Shown here: one piece after another, positions 35,400 through 48,183 of the stretch | Numbering within the stretch: the stretch's first letter is position 1 | How the letters are laid out: each line of letters begins with the position of its first letter | Translations under genes and position numbers: made by a program | Assembly (NCBI GenBank): GCA_027563935.2 | Contig: CM050450.1 | Coordinates: forward strand, 93,928,439 to 93,992,438 | Reading direction: 5' to 3' | Source of the DNA: Costus lasius | Taxonomy: Eukaryota > Streptophyta > Magnoliopsida > Zingiberales > Costaceae | DNA: 64,000 nt | Notes under the pieces: model-generated | The model's input: the letters and a program-made list of their open reading frames with translations, nothing else | What the model was told of the DNA's origin: nothing | Database searches by the model: none

Positions 35400-36878
35400 G
35401 AGTTTACTGACTATCTAAAGGAGTGTGGGATTATCTCACAGCTCACTCCGCCAGGAACACCGCAATGGAATGGTGTGTCCGAGAGGAGAAATAGAACCTT
35501 ACTTGATATGGTTCGTTCAATGATGAGTCAGGCTACTCTACCTTACTCCTTTTGGGGATTTGCACTAGAAACAGCTGCAAAGGTACTAAACCGAGTGCCA
35601 TCCAAGGCCGTTTCTAAGACTCCATATGAGTTATGGTATGGGAAACAGCCAAGCTTGACATTTATTAAAATCTGGGGTTGCGAGGCTTATGTCAAAAAGC
35701 TCGCCTCTGGGAAACTGGAGAGCAAATCTGATAAATGTATCTTTGTCGGTTACCCTAAAGAAACTAAGGGTTATTATTTCTACAATCCTGAGGAGAACAA
35801 GGTATTTGTTGCTCGGACGGCTATTTTTCTTGAGAAGGAATTTCTTCTGCAAGAGGCCAGTGGGAGAGAAATAAAGCTGGATGAGAATCCAGATGCAGGA
35901 CAAAGTAGTCAAGCGCAGTTGGATGAGCCTGAGCCAGTAGATCAGGTTACTGAACAACCTGAGGCTCAGATATCACGGGAACCGCGAAGATCGGGAAGGA
36001 TCCGTCGACAGCCTGAGCGCTATGACGGAGTCTACATCATTGATGATGAACCCCTCACTTATGCGGATGCGGTCAGTGGACCGGACTCAGCGAGATGGCT
36101 TGAAGCTATGCGCGCCGAGATGGACTCCATGTCTGATAACCAAGTCTGGAATTTGGTTGATCTGCCTCTGGGAGTAATCCCTATAGGCTGTAAGTGGATC
36201 TTCAAGAAGAAGATTGACATGGATGGTAACGTGGTTACCTATAAAGGCAGGCTAGTTGCGAAAGGTTTCAAACAAATCTACGGGATAGATTATGATGAAA
36301 CTTTCTCTCCTGTAGCCATGTTCAAGTCTATTCGGATTATTCTCACGATAGCTGCATATTATGATTATGAGATCTGGCAAATGGATGTGAAGACCGCTTT
36401 CCTTAATGGAACTCTAGAACAGGATGTGTACATGACACAACCTGAAGGTTTCACTAATCCATCAGATCGTCATAAAATATGCAAATTAAAGAAGTCCATT
36501 TATGGACTTAAACAAGCATCGCGAAGCTGGAATATTCGTTTTGATGAATCAATCTGTAAGTTTGGTTTCATCAAGAATGAAGATGACCCGTGTGTATATA
36601 AGAGGTTTAGTGGGAGCGTGATTACTTTCCTAGTCCTCTACGTCGATGATATCTTGATCATTGGAAACGATATTCCTGAACTGCATGCTGTCAAAGCATG
36701 GTTAAGAAAAAGTTTCCAGATGAAAGATTTAGGAGAAGCAGCCTATGTATTAGGTGTGAAGATCTACAGAGATAGATCTAAGAGGCTTCTCGGGCTGTGC
36801 CAGAGTACTTACATCGATAAAGTCCTGGAGAGATTTCATTTAGAGAATTCTAAAAGAGGATATCTTCCAGTCAGACAT
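35400..36878 (+). pseudogene. Element D gag-pol, second part (integrase C-terminus, RT)
   Basis: Same frame as the first part after the TGA. It holds the third catalytic integrase residue (SERRNRT), the variable linker, and RT with MDVKTAFLNG and an intact YVDD. It is interrupted within the sequence PVRH by G, whose TSD GACAT covers 36874-36878. The reading frame resumes at 47420. Confidence 0.94.
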
Positions 36879-39765
36879 TGTAACATCCCGTTATCTTAAC
36901 CCCAAACAAGCAACACAAATCATGAAAGAAACAGGATGTTATCATACAAGATCGATACATATGCTAGGTAAAACCCCGTTCAGGAAACACGATCTGAAAA
37001 TTTCGAAAATCCATACATATAAATCTCCACAAAACACAATTTCATAAAGGTACCTGCCACCACGCATTCCTTGCACTAGACATATGCAAGGCAACAGTTA
37101 TATCAAATCCGTATCAAATCCATAAAATCCATAAAGGTACCTGCCACCAGGCAATACTTGCACTAGACATATGCAAATTACAGGTATATCAAAACCGATT
37201 ACAAAGAATACACCACAAACCGAAATTCAAAACAAAATCACAAAATCGATTTTATAAACTCATACCAAACACCGAAACCAGGCCAAAGCCCGCGGTGACA
37301 CAAAAATCAAAATCATTTAACTGCCACAATCCGGCAACACAAATTCATATAGTTTAGCCATAGTCGGCAGCACATGTTCACATAATTCAGATATTAAGGC
37401 CACAACCGGCATCATAAGTTCATTAAGCATAAATCACAATATCCATATAATGCTAACTGCGCCCCTGCTCTACACCTGAAAATAATGAGGGGTGAGCTAC
37501 ACAGCCCAGTGAGTGGATAGTCTAAATCGACCATCCATAACATACACTCAAAAATATAGACAGATTAATTTAAAAATCTTTAACAGGAACATTATGTCAA
37601 CATATAACAACATAAAGAAAACAGAAGTCATAATAACAGTCAGATGTACACACCAACATATAACAAACTCAGGTTCTAGAGTTATACTCTAAACCAACTC
37701 AGATGTACACACCAACATATAACAAACTCAGGTTCTAGAGTTATACTCTAAACCAACTAAACACACCAACACTTAATTAACCTAGTTGTCCAGCATATTC
37801 AGTAGTGACCATTATGGTCTAACCCGGCTTTGGCCTAAGCACTGGGAGACTGCAAAATTTCATGCAACACATAAACATGGACAGTGAGTAGAATCAAGAG
37901 GTGGCCCCCGCCAGGTCACGACGTGGCACTTTGCTCTAAAACACCCCATAAACACATCGATGGATTGTGTGTAGATTCAAGAGGTGGCCCCCGCCGGGTC
38001 ACGACGTGGCACTTTGCTCTACGACACCCCATATCACAAAAAGAGAGTGATGACATCAAGAGGTGGCCCCTGTCCGACCAAGACATGGCACTTTGCGTCA
38101 AAACCCGTTCTCCCAAAAGGTTCCTACTGGACAACAGACACATCTTATATCATATATCACAAAGGTGGACTCCTAAGTGTCAACTAGACTCTAGGATAGT
38201 CATCACAATAATCACATCGGGCAGGCTGAACAACAACCCCCATCACAATAATCATAACAGGCAGGCTGAACATCAACCCCCTTCACATATCACAATACAG
38301 GGCTGAAAATTCAAACCCTTAACATATCACATATTGACCATCCCCTTGAGTACACAGCTACACTTAGCCTTAGTCCTAACCAACACATGATCACAACAGA
38401 TAATATTCGAAAATCCCATATCAACATAATTTTCGAAATTCACATAACCACATAATATTCACATATTCAAAGATCACTTAACATTCCAAAAATCATAAAT
38501 CACATAATATTTAAAAATCACATAACATAGTGTAATCCTTAAGTTTCAGGCTGGTCAGTTCAGTGTAGCCTTGCTAAGTTATCACCCAATTTCTCAAACA
38601 AAGTTACATAGCCATAAATATATAACCATAAAACATGCTACACTCATAAAGAAACATAAAATTAAAACAAGCATCCATAAAATCAACATAAAATGTAAAA
38701 CATGTATTCTTATAAACTACTTTACAAATTACCACATGTAAACATGTTAACTACAAATATCATGAATTCGGTTTTCATAAACAATTATCAAAATTTCGGT
38801 TTTCATGCATATTATCAATATTTCGGTTTTTAGGTTTTCATGGTAAATACCCTAAATTCGATTTTCATGAAGAACAAGGGATACCTTAAATTCGGTTTTC
38901 AAGATAAATATATCTTTGCAACTTTCGGTTTATAACAAGATGAAGTCTTGAGTTTTCGGTTTTAGCATGGTAAAAATTCCAACAAGCAAATGTATCATCT
39001 AACACATCATCTAACACTAATAAATAGATAGAAATCAAATAGACACCCCACTCACCTCTTAACCGTGAACACTAAGGTGAAAAACTCTCCAAAAAAATGT
39101 CTAGAGCCTTGCCACCACCAATGGAAAAGAACGCCACCCAAATCAAAGATGCCGGCCAAGGAAAAGGAAGAGGAAGAAAGGAAAATTCCTCCAAGCCCTC
39201 AAGAATCGCCTAAGTTCTTCAAAAATCGCCCCAAGCCTTCAAGCCGTCGCCCAAGATTTTCCTTCAAGCCAAAAAATCGCCAACTCTCCTACCCTAACCG
39301 AAATATCAATTTGAATTTTTGGTTTTTAATTCTTAACCCATTAACCCATTAATTCAAATAGGGTTTAACCCATTTAACTAATGATTTCGAATTTTTAAAC
39401 CCAATATCATTTTATTTCATTGCAACCCAATGATCCAAAGTTTAAGTGAAAATCCAATAAGGTTTAAACTAACATCCAATAAGGATTAACATCCAATAAC
39501 TCCAATTAATTAACAATTAATTAACTTAAATTAACAAGCAATAAACTCTAATTAATTAACTGAAAATTAGCATCCAATGAGCTAGTTAATTAATTAACAT
39601 TAACATCCAAAAATCTCTAATTTAATTAACTATAATTCAACAACCAAAATCTCTAATTAATTTATCATAATTTAACAATCAATACACAGGAATAATAACA
39701 CAGTCAATAATTTTATTTAAATCAAAAATAATGCTTACCAGGACTTAAGATCCTTGGATCTTACA
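36879..39765 (-). repeat. Element G 3' LTR (left copy)
   Basis: TGTAACATCC to GGATCTTACA on the plus strand, 2887 bp. It carries several internal repeats: an 86-bp-spaced duplication of aaaggtacctgccacca (37047 and 37133), a 59-bp unit in two tandem copies (37641-37758), and three diverged copies of an aagaggtggccccc block (from 37892, 37975 and 38055). The AT-rich part at 39440-39720 is full of TTAATTAA-like runs. Confidence 0.97.
37641..37758 (+). repeat. 59-bp tandem repeat, two copies, in the G LTR
   Basis: The unit starts cagatgtacacaccaac and ends ctctaaaccaact. Two near-perfect copies lie here, two in the other LTR of G (45291-45408) and three in the solo LTR J (58277-58453). Confidence 0.93.
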
Positions 39766-39778
39766 TCCCTCCCTCCTT
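39766..39778 (-). promoter_or_regulatory. Element G polypurine tract
   Basis: AAGGAGGGAGGGA on the minus strand, directly next to the 3' LTR; the plus-strand primer site of the element. Confidence 0.9.
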
Positions 39779-39794
39779 ATAAAGCTTTAGTCCT

Positions 39795-42700
39795 CTAAAG
39801 CTCAGCATCCATATCATCAAAGAGATAAGCATAAAATTTCCTCATATCAGCTTCAGTCTCCCAAGTCGCCTCCTCAACCGACTGATTTCCCCAGATAACC
39901 TTTACCAAAGGTATAGTCTTGTTCCTCAGAACTTTATCCTTTCTATCCACAATCCGGAGAGGTCTTTCCTCAAATGTCAAATCACTCTGAATCTGAAGAG
40001 GTTCTAGCTCTAACACATGAGATGGATCAGGATGATATTTCCTCAAAGCAGAAACATGGAACACATTATGCACATGATCCATAGCAGGAGGTAAAGCTAA
40101 TCTGTAAGCCACTGGACCAATTCTCTCAATAATGTCAAAAGGGCTTACAAACCTAGGGCTCAACTTGCCCTTTTTGCCAAACCTCATAACACCTTTAGTA
40201 GGTGACACCTTTAAGAAAACATGATCCCCTACCATAAACTCCAAGGGACGACGACGGTCATCAGCATAACTCTTCTGTCTGTCCCGAGCAATCTTCAGTT
40301 TATTCTGTATCTCTCTGACCTTATCAGTAGTCTCCTGAATTGCATCAGATCTCAAAATCATTCTGTCACCAGTTTCCTCCCAACACAAGGGAGTCCTACA
40401 CCTTCTTCCATACAAAGCCTCATAAGGAGCCATCTGAATACTGGAGTGGAAACTATTATTATAAGTGAACTCTATCAAAGATAGATCCCGGTTCCACTCA
40501 GAACTCCAATCAACCACATAAGCTCTCAACAAGTCTTCTAGAGTCTGTATAGTACGCTCCGTCTGGCCATCAGACTGAGGATGGTATGCTGTACTAAAAC
40601 TCAACTTAGTACCCAAACCCTCCTGTAAACTCTTCCAAAATCTGGACAAAAACCGAGAGTCCCTATCAGACACAATATCAACCGGCACTCCATGCAGTCT
40701 GACTATCTCATCAATGTATAATCTAGCCAGCCCCTCTAAAGGATAAGTCATCTTGATCGGGAGAAAATGGGCTGATTTAGTGAGTCTATCAACGATCACC
40801 CAAATAGCATCATGACCCAATCTGGTTCTGGGCAAACCACATACAAAATCCATACTGATGCATTCCCACTTCCACTCAGGAATAGGAAGGGGCTGCAACA
40901 AACCACCAGGCTTTTGGTGTTCAGCCTTTACAGTCTGACAAGTTAAACACCTAGAGACAAAATCAGTTACTTCTTTCTTCATACCCGGCCACCAAAAATT
41001 TTTCTTAAGGTCCTGATACATCTTAGTCACACCAGGATGTAGAGAATATTTGGAGTTATGGCTGTCCTCCAATATTTCTTTCCTCAAGCTCGGTTCCTCA
41101 GGGACACATACCCTTCCACGAAACCGAAGAATACCATCATCAGACAGACTAAAATCCTGAACTGCGCCACCAACCAGACTATCCCTGATCTGAACTAATT
41201 TCGGATCCACAGACTGCTGATCCCGGATCTTCTGCAACAAAGCAGACTGTACTCTGAGAAAGGCCACATAACCCAACTGAACTCTAGGAGAAACACTGAT
41301 CCTGAGATCGCTGAACTCCTGCAGTAACCGCCACTCACTGACTCGTAGTGCCGCTACTGAAGTAACTGGATGTCTGCTCAGTGCATCAGCCACTACATTG
41401 GCCTTTCCAGCCTGATACTGAATGGAGAAGTCATAGTCTTTGATCAACTCCATCCATCTTCTCTGTCTCATGTTCAACTCCTTCTGAGTGAAGATATACT
41501 TGAGACTCTGGTGATCAGTGAACAGATCAAACTCCTGACCCAGCAAATAGTGACGCCATATCTTCAAAGCAAAGACTACGGCCGCCAACTCTAAATCATG
41601 AGTAGGGTAGTTCAATTCATACTCCTTCAACTATCTCGAAGCATGGGCTACTACAGAACCCTTCTGCATCAAGACACAACCCAACCCCTTGCCTGAAGCA
41701 TCCGTATAAACAGTAAACCTTTCCCCATCACTAGGAATAATGAGGATCGGTGTACTAGTCAACCTCCTTTTCAGCTCTTGAAAGCTCTCTTCACACTTAT
41801 CATCCCAAATAAACTTGGCCTCCTTTCTGGTCAATTTAGTTAAAGGACCCGCCAGCTTGGAGAATCCCTCAACAAATCTCCGGTAGTAACCTGCTAAACC
41901 CAGGAAACTTCTGATCTCAGTAGCACTAGTCAGTCTTCCCCAATCAAGGATGGCTTGCACTTTAACTGGATCCACAGACACCCCTTGACCAGAAATCACA
42001 TGCCCAAGGAAACTGATCTTCTCTAGCCAGAACTCACACTTACTAGCCTTGGCATATAACCGGTTCTTCCTCAGAACCTCCAGCACTCTGCGCAAGTCAC
42101 TGACATGATCTGAAGTAGTCCGTGAGTATACCAAAATATCGTCTATAAAGACTACCACACAAGAGTCAAGCAATTCATGGAATACCCTATTCATCAAATC
42201 CATGAAGACAGCAGGTGCATTCGTCAGTCCAAAAGGCATAACTAAAAATTCAAAATGCCCATACCTGGTCCTGAAAGCAGTCTTAAATATATCCTCATCC
42301 TTGACTCTAAGCTAATAATACCCTGATCTCAGATCAATCTTAGAGAACACTGTTGCTCCCTGTAATTGATCAAATAGATCATCAATTCTGGGAAGAGGAT
42401 ACTTATTCTTGATAGTCACTTGGTTCAATTGCCTGTAGTCTATACACATCCTCAGGGTTCCATCTTTCTTCTTTACAAACAGCACTGGCGCTCCCCAGGG
42501 AGAAGCACTAGGCCGAATGTACCCTTTCTCCAGCAATTCCTCCAGTTGTTTCTTAAGCTCGGCCAGCTCTGAGGTAGCCATGCGATAAGGAGCTCTGGAG
42601 ATAGGTGCCGTACCTGGCGCCAACTCAATGCCAAACTCCACTTCTCTAATTGGTGGCAAGCCTGAAAATTCTTCAGAGAACACATCAGGAAATTCTTTCA

Positions 42701-44399
42701 CCACCGCCATCTGAGTCAAATCAGAAGTAGAACCGTCCTGCACCTTAACATGCGCAAGATAACCCTTGCATCCACTAGCAAGTAACTTCCTGGCCTGCAG
42801 GAAAGATATTACATGCGGTCCTTGGTCTGACACTAGACCTCTCACAAAAATCCGATTCCCATCTAGCAGATTTAAAGTGATTACTTTCTCAAAGCAATCC
42901 ATAGTGGCATGATGTGAAGACAACCAATCCATACCTAGGATGACATCATAATCTTGCATGTCTAAGAGGATTAGATCTACCAGAAACTCATAACCCTCTA
43001 CATGCACTACACAATTAGCACAAACAGTATCTGTAGACAATGATTTTCCTAAGGGAGTACTCACAGACATAACATAGTCTAGCATCTTAGGTAACACAGG
43101 TAAACATGCAGCAAATCTAACAGACACAAAAGACAGATTTGCACCAGGATCAAATAAGATACGAGCTAACTGATCAAATACAAATAAGGTACCTTCCACG
43201 ACGGATCGGGAAGCTCGTGTATCCTTCTCACCCACAGCATAAACTCGTGTCTGGACTGTAGGCTTCTCTGCGCCTCTATTCTGCATCTCAGGCTCTTTGC
43301 AGTCCTTGACCATGTGCCCTGGTTTCTTACACCTGAAGCATACACCATTCTTCTTATGACAGTCTTTCACTAGATGTCCCTTGAGCCCACAATAATTACA
43401 AGTCCGGTCCTCTGTGATACTGTTTCTTACATCCCTGGCATCCCTGAACTGCTGCGGTGCATCCCTGGACTGCTGCGGTGCCTTGTAAGAGTAAGGCTTA
43501 TACCTGCTCTTCTTGTAATCCTTATGCTTGGGGTACTTCTTACCCTTGCCGCCACTACCATACTGAGGAACCGCCGCCTCAGCTGCAGGAACCACTGTCA
43601 CGGCAACATGAGAACTCCTCTCAGCTATGTATCTCTCAATGGTGCGTGCTCGCCCAACAGTCTCAACATAGGTCTCCAAATGCTGAGCACCAACCTGCTC
43701 CCGAATGTCCCATCTGAGACCTCTGAGAAACTTAGTAGCTCTCCTCTTTTCAGTGTTTATCAGGTGAGGGGCATACTTTCCCAACTTAGTGAACCGCAAC
43801 TCATACTGGTCCACAGTCATATCACCTTGCTCCAGGTGAATAAATTCCACCTCTCGGTCCTCCACCAAGCTATCAGGGAAGTACTTCTCGTTAAATCGAG
43901 ACAAGAAGTAAGGCCAATCTACAGTCTCATGTCTTTCTTCGGCAAGTCTCACCACGCCCTTCCACCACTCATCTGCATCAGCACGCATCATATAGGTGGC
44001 CAGACACAGCTTGTCTTCGTCCGAGCACCGCATAACTTGGAAAATCTTTTCCAAGACCAACTGCCAGTTCTCGGCAGTACTGGATTCTGAGCCCCCATAA
44101 AAAGAGCTGGGACCCAGTTTCTGGAATTCACTCACAAGTGAGGCATAGCGCCTGTGAGCGCCCTCCTGAGAATCATCCCCCACCGCTCGAGTAGTAGTCT
44201 GGGGTCTCTCTTGAGTCAACTGCTGCAAGAGCTGTTGTTGTGCCTCTTGATGCTGAGTCTGTTGTTGCTGCAGCATCTGAGCTTGCCTCTCTATCATGGC
44301 ACCTTGTTGCTGTACCATGCCAGTCAGAGCCTCAATAGTTCTCGTGAGGTTCGAAGGCTGCTCATCCTCGCCACTAGCATTTCCTCTGGTTCGCACCAT
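39795..44399 (-). pseudogene. gag-pol: Element G gag-pol polyprotein with two in-frame TAG codons
   Basis: One frame from MVRTRGNAS (44399) to 39795, broken at 42312-42314 and 41631-41633 by TAG. Gag has a Gln-rich stretch and two CCHC knuckles ([14 protein letters not shown] and [14 protein letters not shown]). The protease motif is [10 protein letters not shown], with Pro where DSG or DTG is usual. RT begins at [15 protein letters not shown] and runs through [11 protein letters not shown] to the first TAG, then MPFGLTNAP and FIDD. RNase H begins at YTDASGKG, is cut by the second TAG after HASR, and resumes at [15 protein letters not shown]. Integrase follows with an HHCC finger (H-P-G-V ... 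C-L-T-C), MDFVCGL, SDRDSRF and [10 protein letters not shown]. The last 60 residues ([22 protein letters not shown]) look like the chromodomain tail. Both stops replace positions that are normally Gln, so single C-to-T changes explain them. A start at 44444 would add 15 residues of little support. Confidence 0.94.
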
Positions 44400-44513
44400 C
44401 TTAAAATTCCTACACACACATACCATAGTTAGGAAAACAAACATAAACCTATCAGGTGTCTAGCAATACACAAACATGTTTTCCCCCCGAACTAAGTTTT
44501 AGCTAGCCAACTC
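44400..44513 (-). other. Element G short leader
   Basis: About 110 bp between PBS and the gag ATG, non-coding, which is short compared with the copia leaders here. Confidence 0.75.
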
Positions 44514-44524
44514 CTCTGATACCA
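44514..44524 (-). promoter_or_regulatory. Element G primer-binding site
   Basis: TGGTATCAGAG on the minus strand, three bases inside the 5' LTR at 44528; initiator tRNA-Met type. Confidence 0.9.
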
Positions 44525-44527
44525 TTC

Positions 44528-47414
44528 TGTAACATCCCGTTATCTTAACCCCAAACAAGCAACACAAATCATGAAAGAAACAGGATGTTATCATACAAGA
44601 TCGATACATATGCTAGGTAAAACCCCGTTCAGGAAACACGATCTGAAAATTTCGAAAATCCATACATATAAATCTCCACAAAAACACAATTTCATAAAGG
44701 TACCTGCCACCACGCATTCCTTGCACTAGACATATGCAAGGCAACAGTTATATCAAATCCGTATCAAATCCATAAAATCCATAAAGGTACCTGCCACCAG
44801 GCAATACTTGCACTAGACATATGCAAATTACAGGTATATCAAAACCGATTACAAAGAATACACCACAAACCGAAATTCAAAACAAAATCACAAAATCGAT
44901 TTTATAAACTCATACCAAACACCGAAACCAGGCCAAAGCCCGCGGTGACACAAAAATCAAAATCATTTAACTGCCACAATCCGGCAACACAAATTCATAT
45001 AGTTTAGCCATAGTCGGCAGCACATGTTCACATAATTCAGATATTAAGGCCACAACCGGCATCATAAGTTCATTAAGCATAAATCACGATATCCATATAA
45101 TGCTAACTGCGCCCTTGCTCTACACCTGAAAATAATGAGGGGTGAGCTACACAGCCCAGTGAGTGGATAGTCTAAATCGACCATCCATAACATACACTCA
45201 AAAATATAGACAGATTAATTTAAAAATCTTTAACAGGAACATTATGTCAACATATAACAACATAAAGAAAACAGAAGTCATAATAACAGTCAGATGTACA
45301 CACCAACATATAACAAACTCAGGTTCTAGAGTTATACTCTAAACCAACTTAGATGTACACACCAACATATAACAAACTCAGGTTCTAGAGTTATACTCTA
45401 AACCAACTAACACACCAACACTTAATTAACCTAGTTGTCCAGCATATTCAGTAGTGACCATTATGGTCTAACCCGGCTTTGGCCTAAGCACTGGGAGACT
45501 GCAAAATTTCATGCAACACATAAACATGGACAGTGAGTAGAATCAAGAGGTGGCCCCCGCTAGGTCACGACGTGGCACTTTGCTCTAAAACACCCCATAA
45601 ACACATCGATGGATTGTGTGTAGATTCAAGAGGTGGCCCCCGCCGGGTCACGACGTGGCACTTTGCTCTACGACACCCCATATCACAAAAAGAGAGTGAT
45701 GACATCAAGAGGTGGCCCCTGTCCGACCAAGACATGGCACTTTGCGTCAAAACCCATTCTCCCAAAAGGTTCCTACTGGACAACAGACACATCTTATATC
45801 ATATATCACAAAGGTGGACTCCTAAGTGTCAACTAGACTCTAGGATAGTCATCACAATAATCACATCGGGCAGGCTGAACAACAACCCCCATCACAATAA
45901 TCATAACAGGCAGGCTGAACATCAACCCCCTTCACATATCACAATACAGGGCTGAAAATTCAAACCCTTAACATATCACATATTGACCATCCCCTTGAGT
46001 ACACAGCTACACTTAGCCTTAGTCCTAACCAACACATGATCACAACAGATAATATTCGAAAATCCCATATCAACATAATTTTCGAAATTCACATAACCAC
46101 ATAATATTCACATATTCAAAGATCACTTAACATTCCAAAAATCATAAATCACATAATATTTAAAAATCACATAACATAGTGTAATCCTTAAGTTTCAGGC
46201 TGGTCAGTTCAGTGTAGCCTTGCTAAGTTATCACCCAATTTCTCAAACAAAGTTACATAGCCATAAATATATAACCATAAAACATGCTACACTCATAAAG
46301 AAACATAAAATTAAAACAAGCATCCATAAAATCAACATAAAATGTAAAACATGTATTCTTATAAACTACTTTACAAATTACCACATGTAAACATGTTAAC
46401 TACAAATATCATGAATTCGGTTTTCATAAACAATTATCAAAATTTCGGTTTTCATGCATATTATCAATATTTCGGTTTTTAGGTTTTCATGGTAAATACC
46501 CTAAATTTGATTTTCATGAAGAACAAGGGATACCTTAAATTCGGTTTTCAAGATAAATATATCTTTGCAACTTTCGGTTTATAACAAGATGAAGTCTTGA
46601 GTTTTCGGTTTTAGCATGGTAAAAATTCCAACGAGCAAATGTATCATCTAACACATCATCTAACACTAACAAATAGATAGAAATCAAATAGACACCCCAC
46701 TCACCTCTTAACCGTGAACACTAAGGTGAAAAACTCTCCAAAAAAATGTCTAGAGCCTAGCCACCACCAATGGAAAAGAACGCCACCCAAATCAAAGATG
46801 CCGGCCAAGGAAAAGGAAGAGGAAGAAAGGAAAATTCCTCCAAGCCCTCAAGAATCGCCTAAGTTCTTCAAAAATCGCCCCAAGCCTTCAAGCCGTCGCC
46901 CAAGATTTTCCTTCAAGCCAAAAAATCGCCAACTCTCCTACCCTAACCGAAATATCAATTTGAATTTTCGGTTTTTAATTCTTAACCCATTAACCCATTA
47001 ATTCAAATAGGGTTTAACCCATTTAACTAATGATTTCGAATTTTCAAACCCAATATCATTTTATTTCATTGCAACCCAATAATCCAAAGTTTAAGTGAAA
47101 ATCCAATAAGGTTTAAACTAACATCCAATAAGGATTAACGTCCAATAACTCCAATTAATTAACAATTAATTAACTTAAATTAACAAGCAATAAACTCTAA
47201 TTAATTAACTGAAAATTAGCATCCAATGAGCTAGTTAATTAATTAACATTAACATCCAAAAATCTCTAATTTAATTAACTATAATTCAACAACCAAAATC
47301 TCTAATTAATTTATCATAATTTAACAATCAATACACAGGAATAATAACACAGTCAATAATTTTATTTAAATCAAAAATAATGCTTACCAGGACTTAAGAT
47401 CCTTGGATCTTACA
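44528..47414 (-). repeat. Element G 5' LTR (right copy)
   Basis: 2887 bp, partner of 36879-39765, with about thirteen substitutions and two compensating 1-bp indels (a run of A near 44679 and aactaacacacc near 45402). The 59-bp repeat has two copies at 45291-45408. Confidence 0.97.
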
Positions 47415-47419
47415 GACAT

Positions 47420-48163
47420 GGTCTGAATCTTTCAAAGAGTCAGTGTCCACAAACACAGACTGAGAAAGATGAAATGGACAATACGCCTTATGCTTCGGCT
47501 ATTGGGTCCATTATGTATGCGATGTTGTGTACTCGCCCAGACGTCGCTTACGGGTTAAGCGTAACCAGTCGATTCCAAGGTAATCCAGGTAAGGCACACT
47601 GGATTGCAGTCAAGAACATTTTGAAATATCTTCGGAGGACCAAAGATATGTTCTTGATTTATGGAGGTCAGGAAGAACTCAGTATTGAAGGATATACTGA
47701 CGCTTCGTTCCAATCTGACCAGGATGATTTCCGATCGCAATCAGGCTATGTTTTTAGCTTGAATGGAGGAGCAGTGGTGTGGAAAAGTTTCAAACAGTCA
47801 ATTGTTGCTGATTCCACAACAGAAGCCGAGTATGTTGCAGCCTCGGAAGCATCCAAGGAGGCAGTCTGGATTCGTAAGTTCATTCAGGAACTTGGTGTTG
47901 TTCCTTCGAGTGCAGATCCATTGGTTATCTTCTGTGATAACACTGGAGCTATAGCTCAAGCAAAGGAACCACGGTCACACCAGAAGTCCAAGCACATACA
48001 GAGAAGGTTTCACTTGATCCGGGAGATCATTAATCGTGGCGAGATCAAAATCTGCAAGGTTCATACAGATGACAATCTAGCTGACCCGCTTACTAAGCCT
48101 CTGGCGCAGCAGAAGCATGAGAAGCACTATAATAATATGGGTTTGAGATTTCTCAACCATTAG
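47420..48163 (+). pseudogene. Element D gag-pol, third part (RT end, RNase H)
   Basis: Continues the D frame from 36878 once G and one copy of GACAT are removed. It begins GLNLSKSQCPQ and covers the RT-RNase H connection (GSIMYAMLCTRPDVAY), RNase H motifs GYTDASF, TEAEYVA and FCDNTGA, and the C-terminal FLNH with TAG at 48161-48163. No stop is seen in this part. A free-standing start at 47474 is an internal Met and not a gene start. Confidence 0.94.
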
Positions 48164-48172
48164 ATTAAGTGC

Positions 48173-48183
48173 AAGTGGGAGAT
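48173..48183 (+). promoter_or_regulatory. Element D polypurine tract
   Basis: AAGTGGGAGAT directly before the 3' LTR of D. Confidence 0.9.

Larger units (their letters stand above)
36879..47414 (-). mobile_element. Element G: Ty3/gypsy retrotransposon, Tekay/Del-like chromovirus
   Basis: A 10536-bp minus-strand element with LTRs of 2887 bp at 36879-39765 and 44528-47414, and TSD GACAT at 36874-36878 and 47415-47419. It has a PBS, a PPT, and a single gag-pol with integrase after RT, the gypsy order. Long LTRs and the C-terminal chromodomain-like tail point to the Tekay/Del lineage. About thirteen LTR mismatches in 2.9 kb are visible. Two in-frame TAG codons break the polyprotein. Confidence 0.97.

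Noticed and set aside
37884..38306. 140-codon ORF in the G LTR, repeated at 45533-45955.
   Set aside because: Runs through the tandem blocks of the LTR; no domain, and its second copy is simply the other LTR.
43374..44432. Leu/Ser-rich ORFs opposite the G gag.
   Set aside because: Low-complexity shadows of the Gln-rich Gag coding strand.
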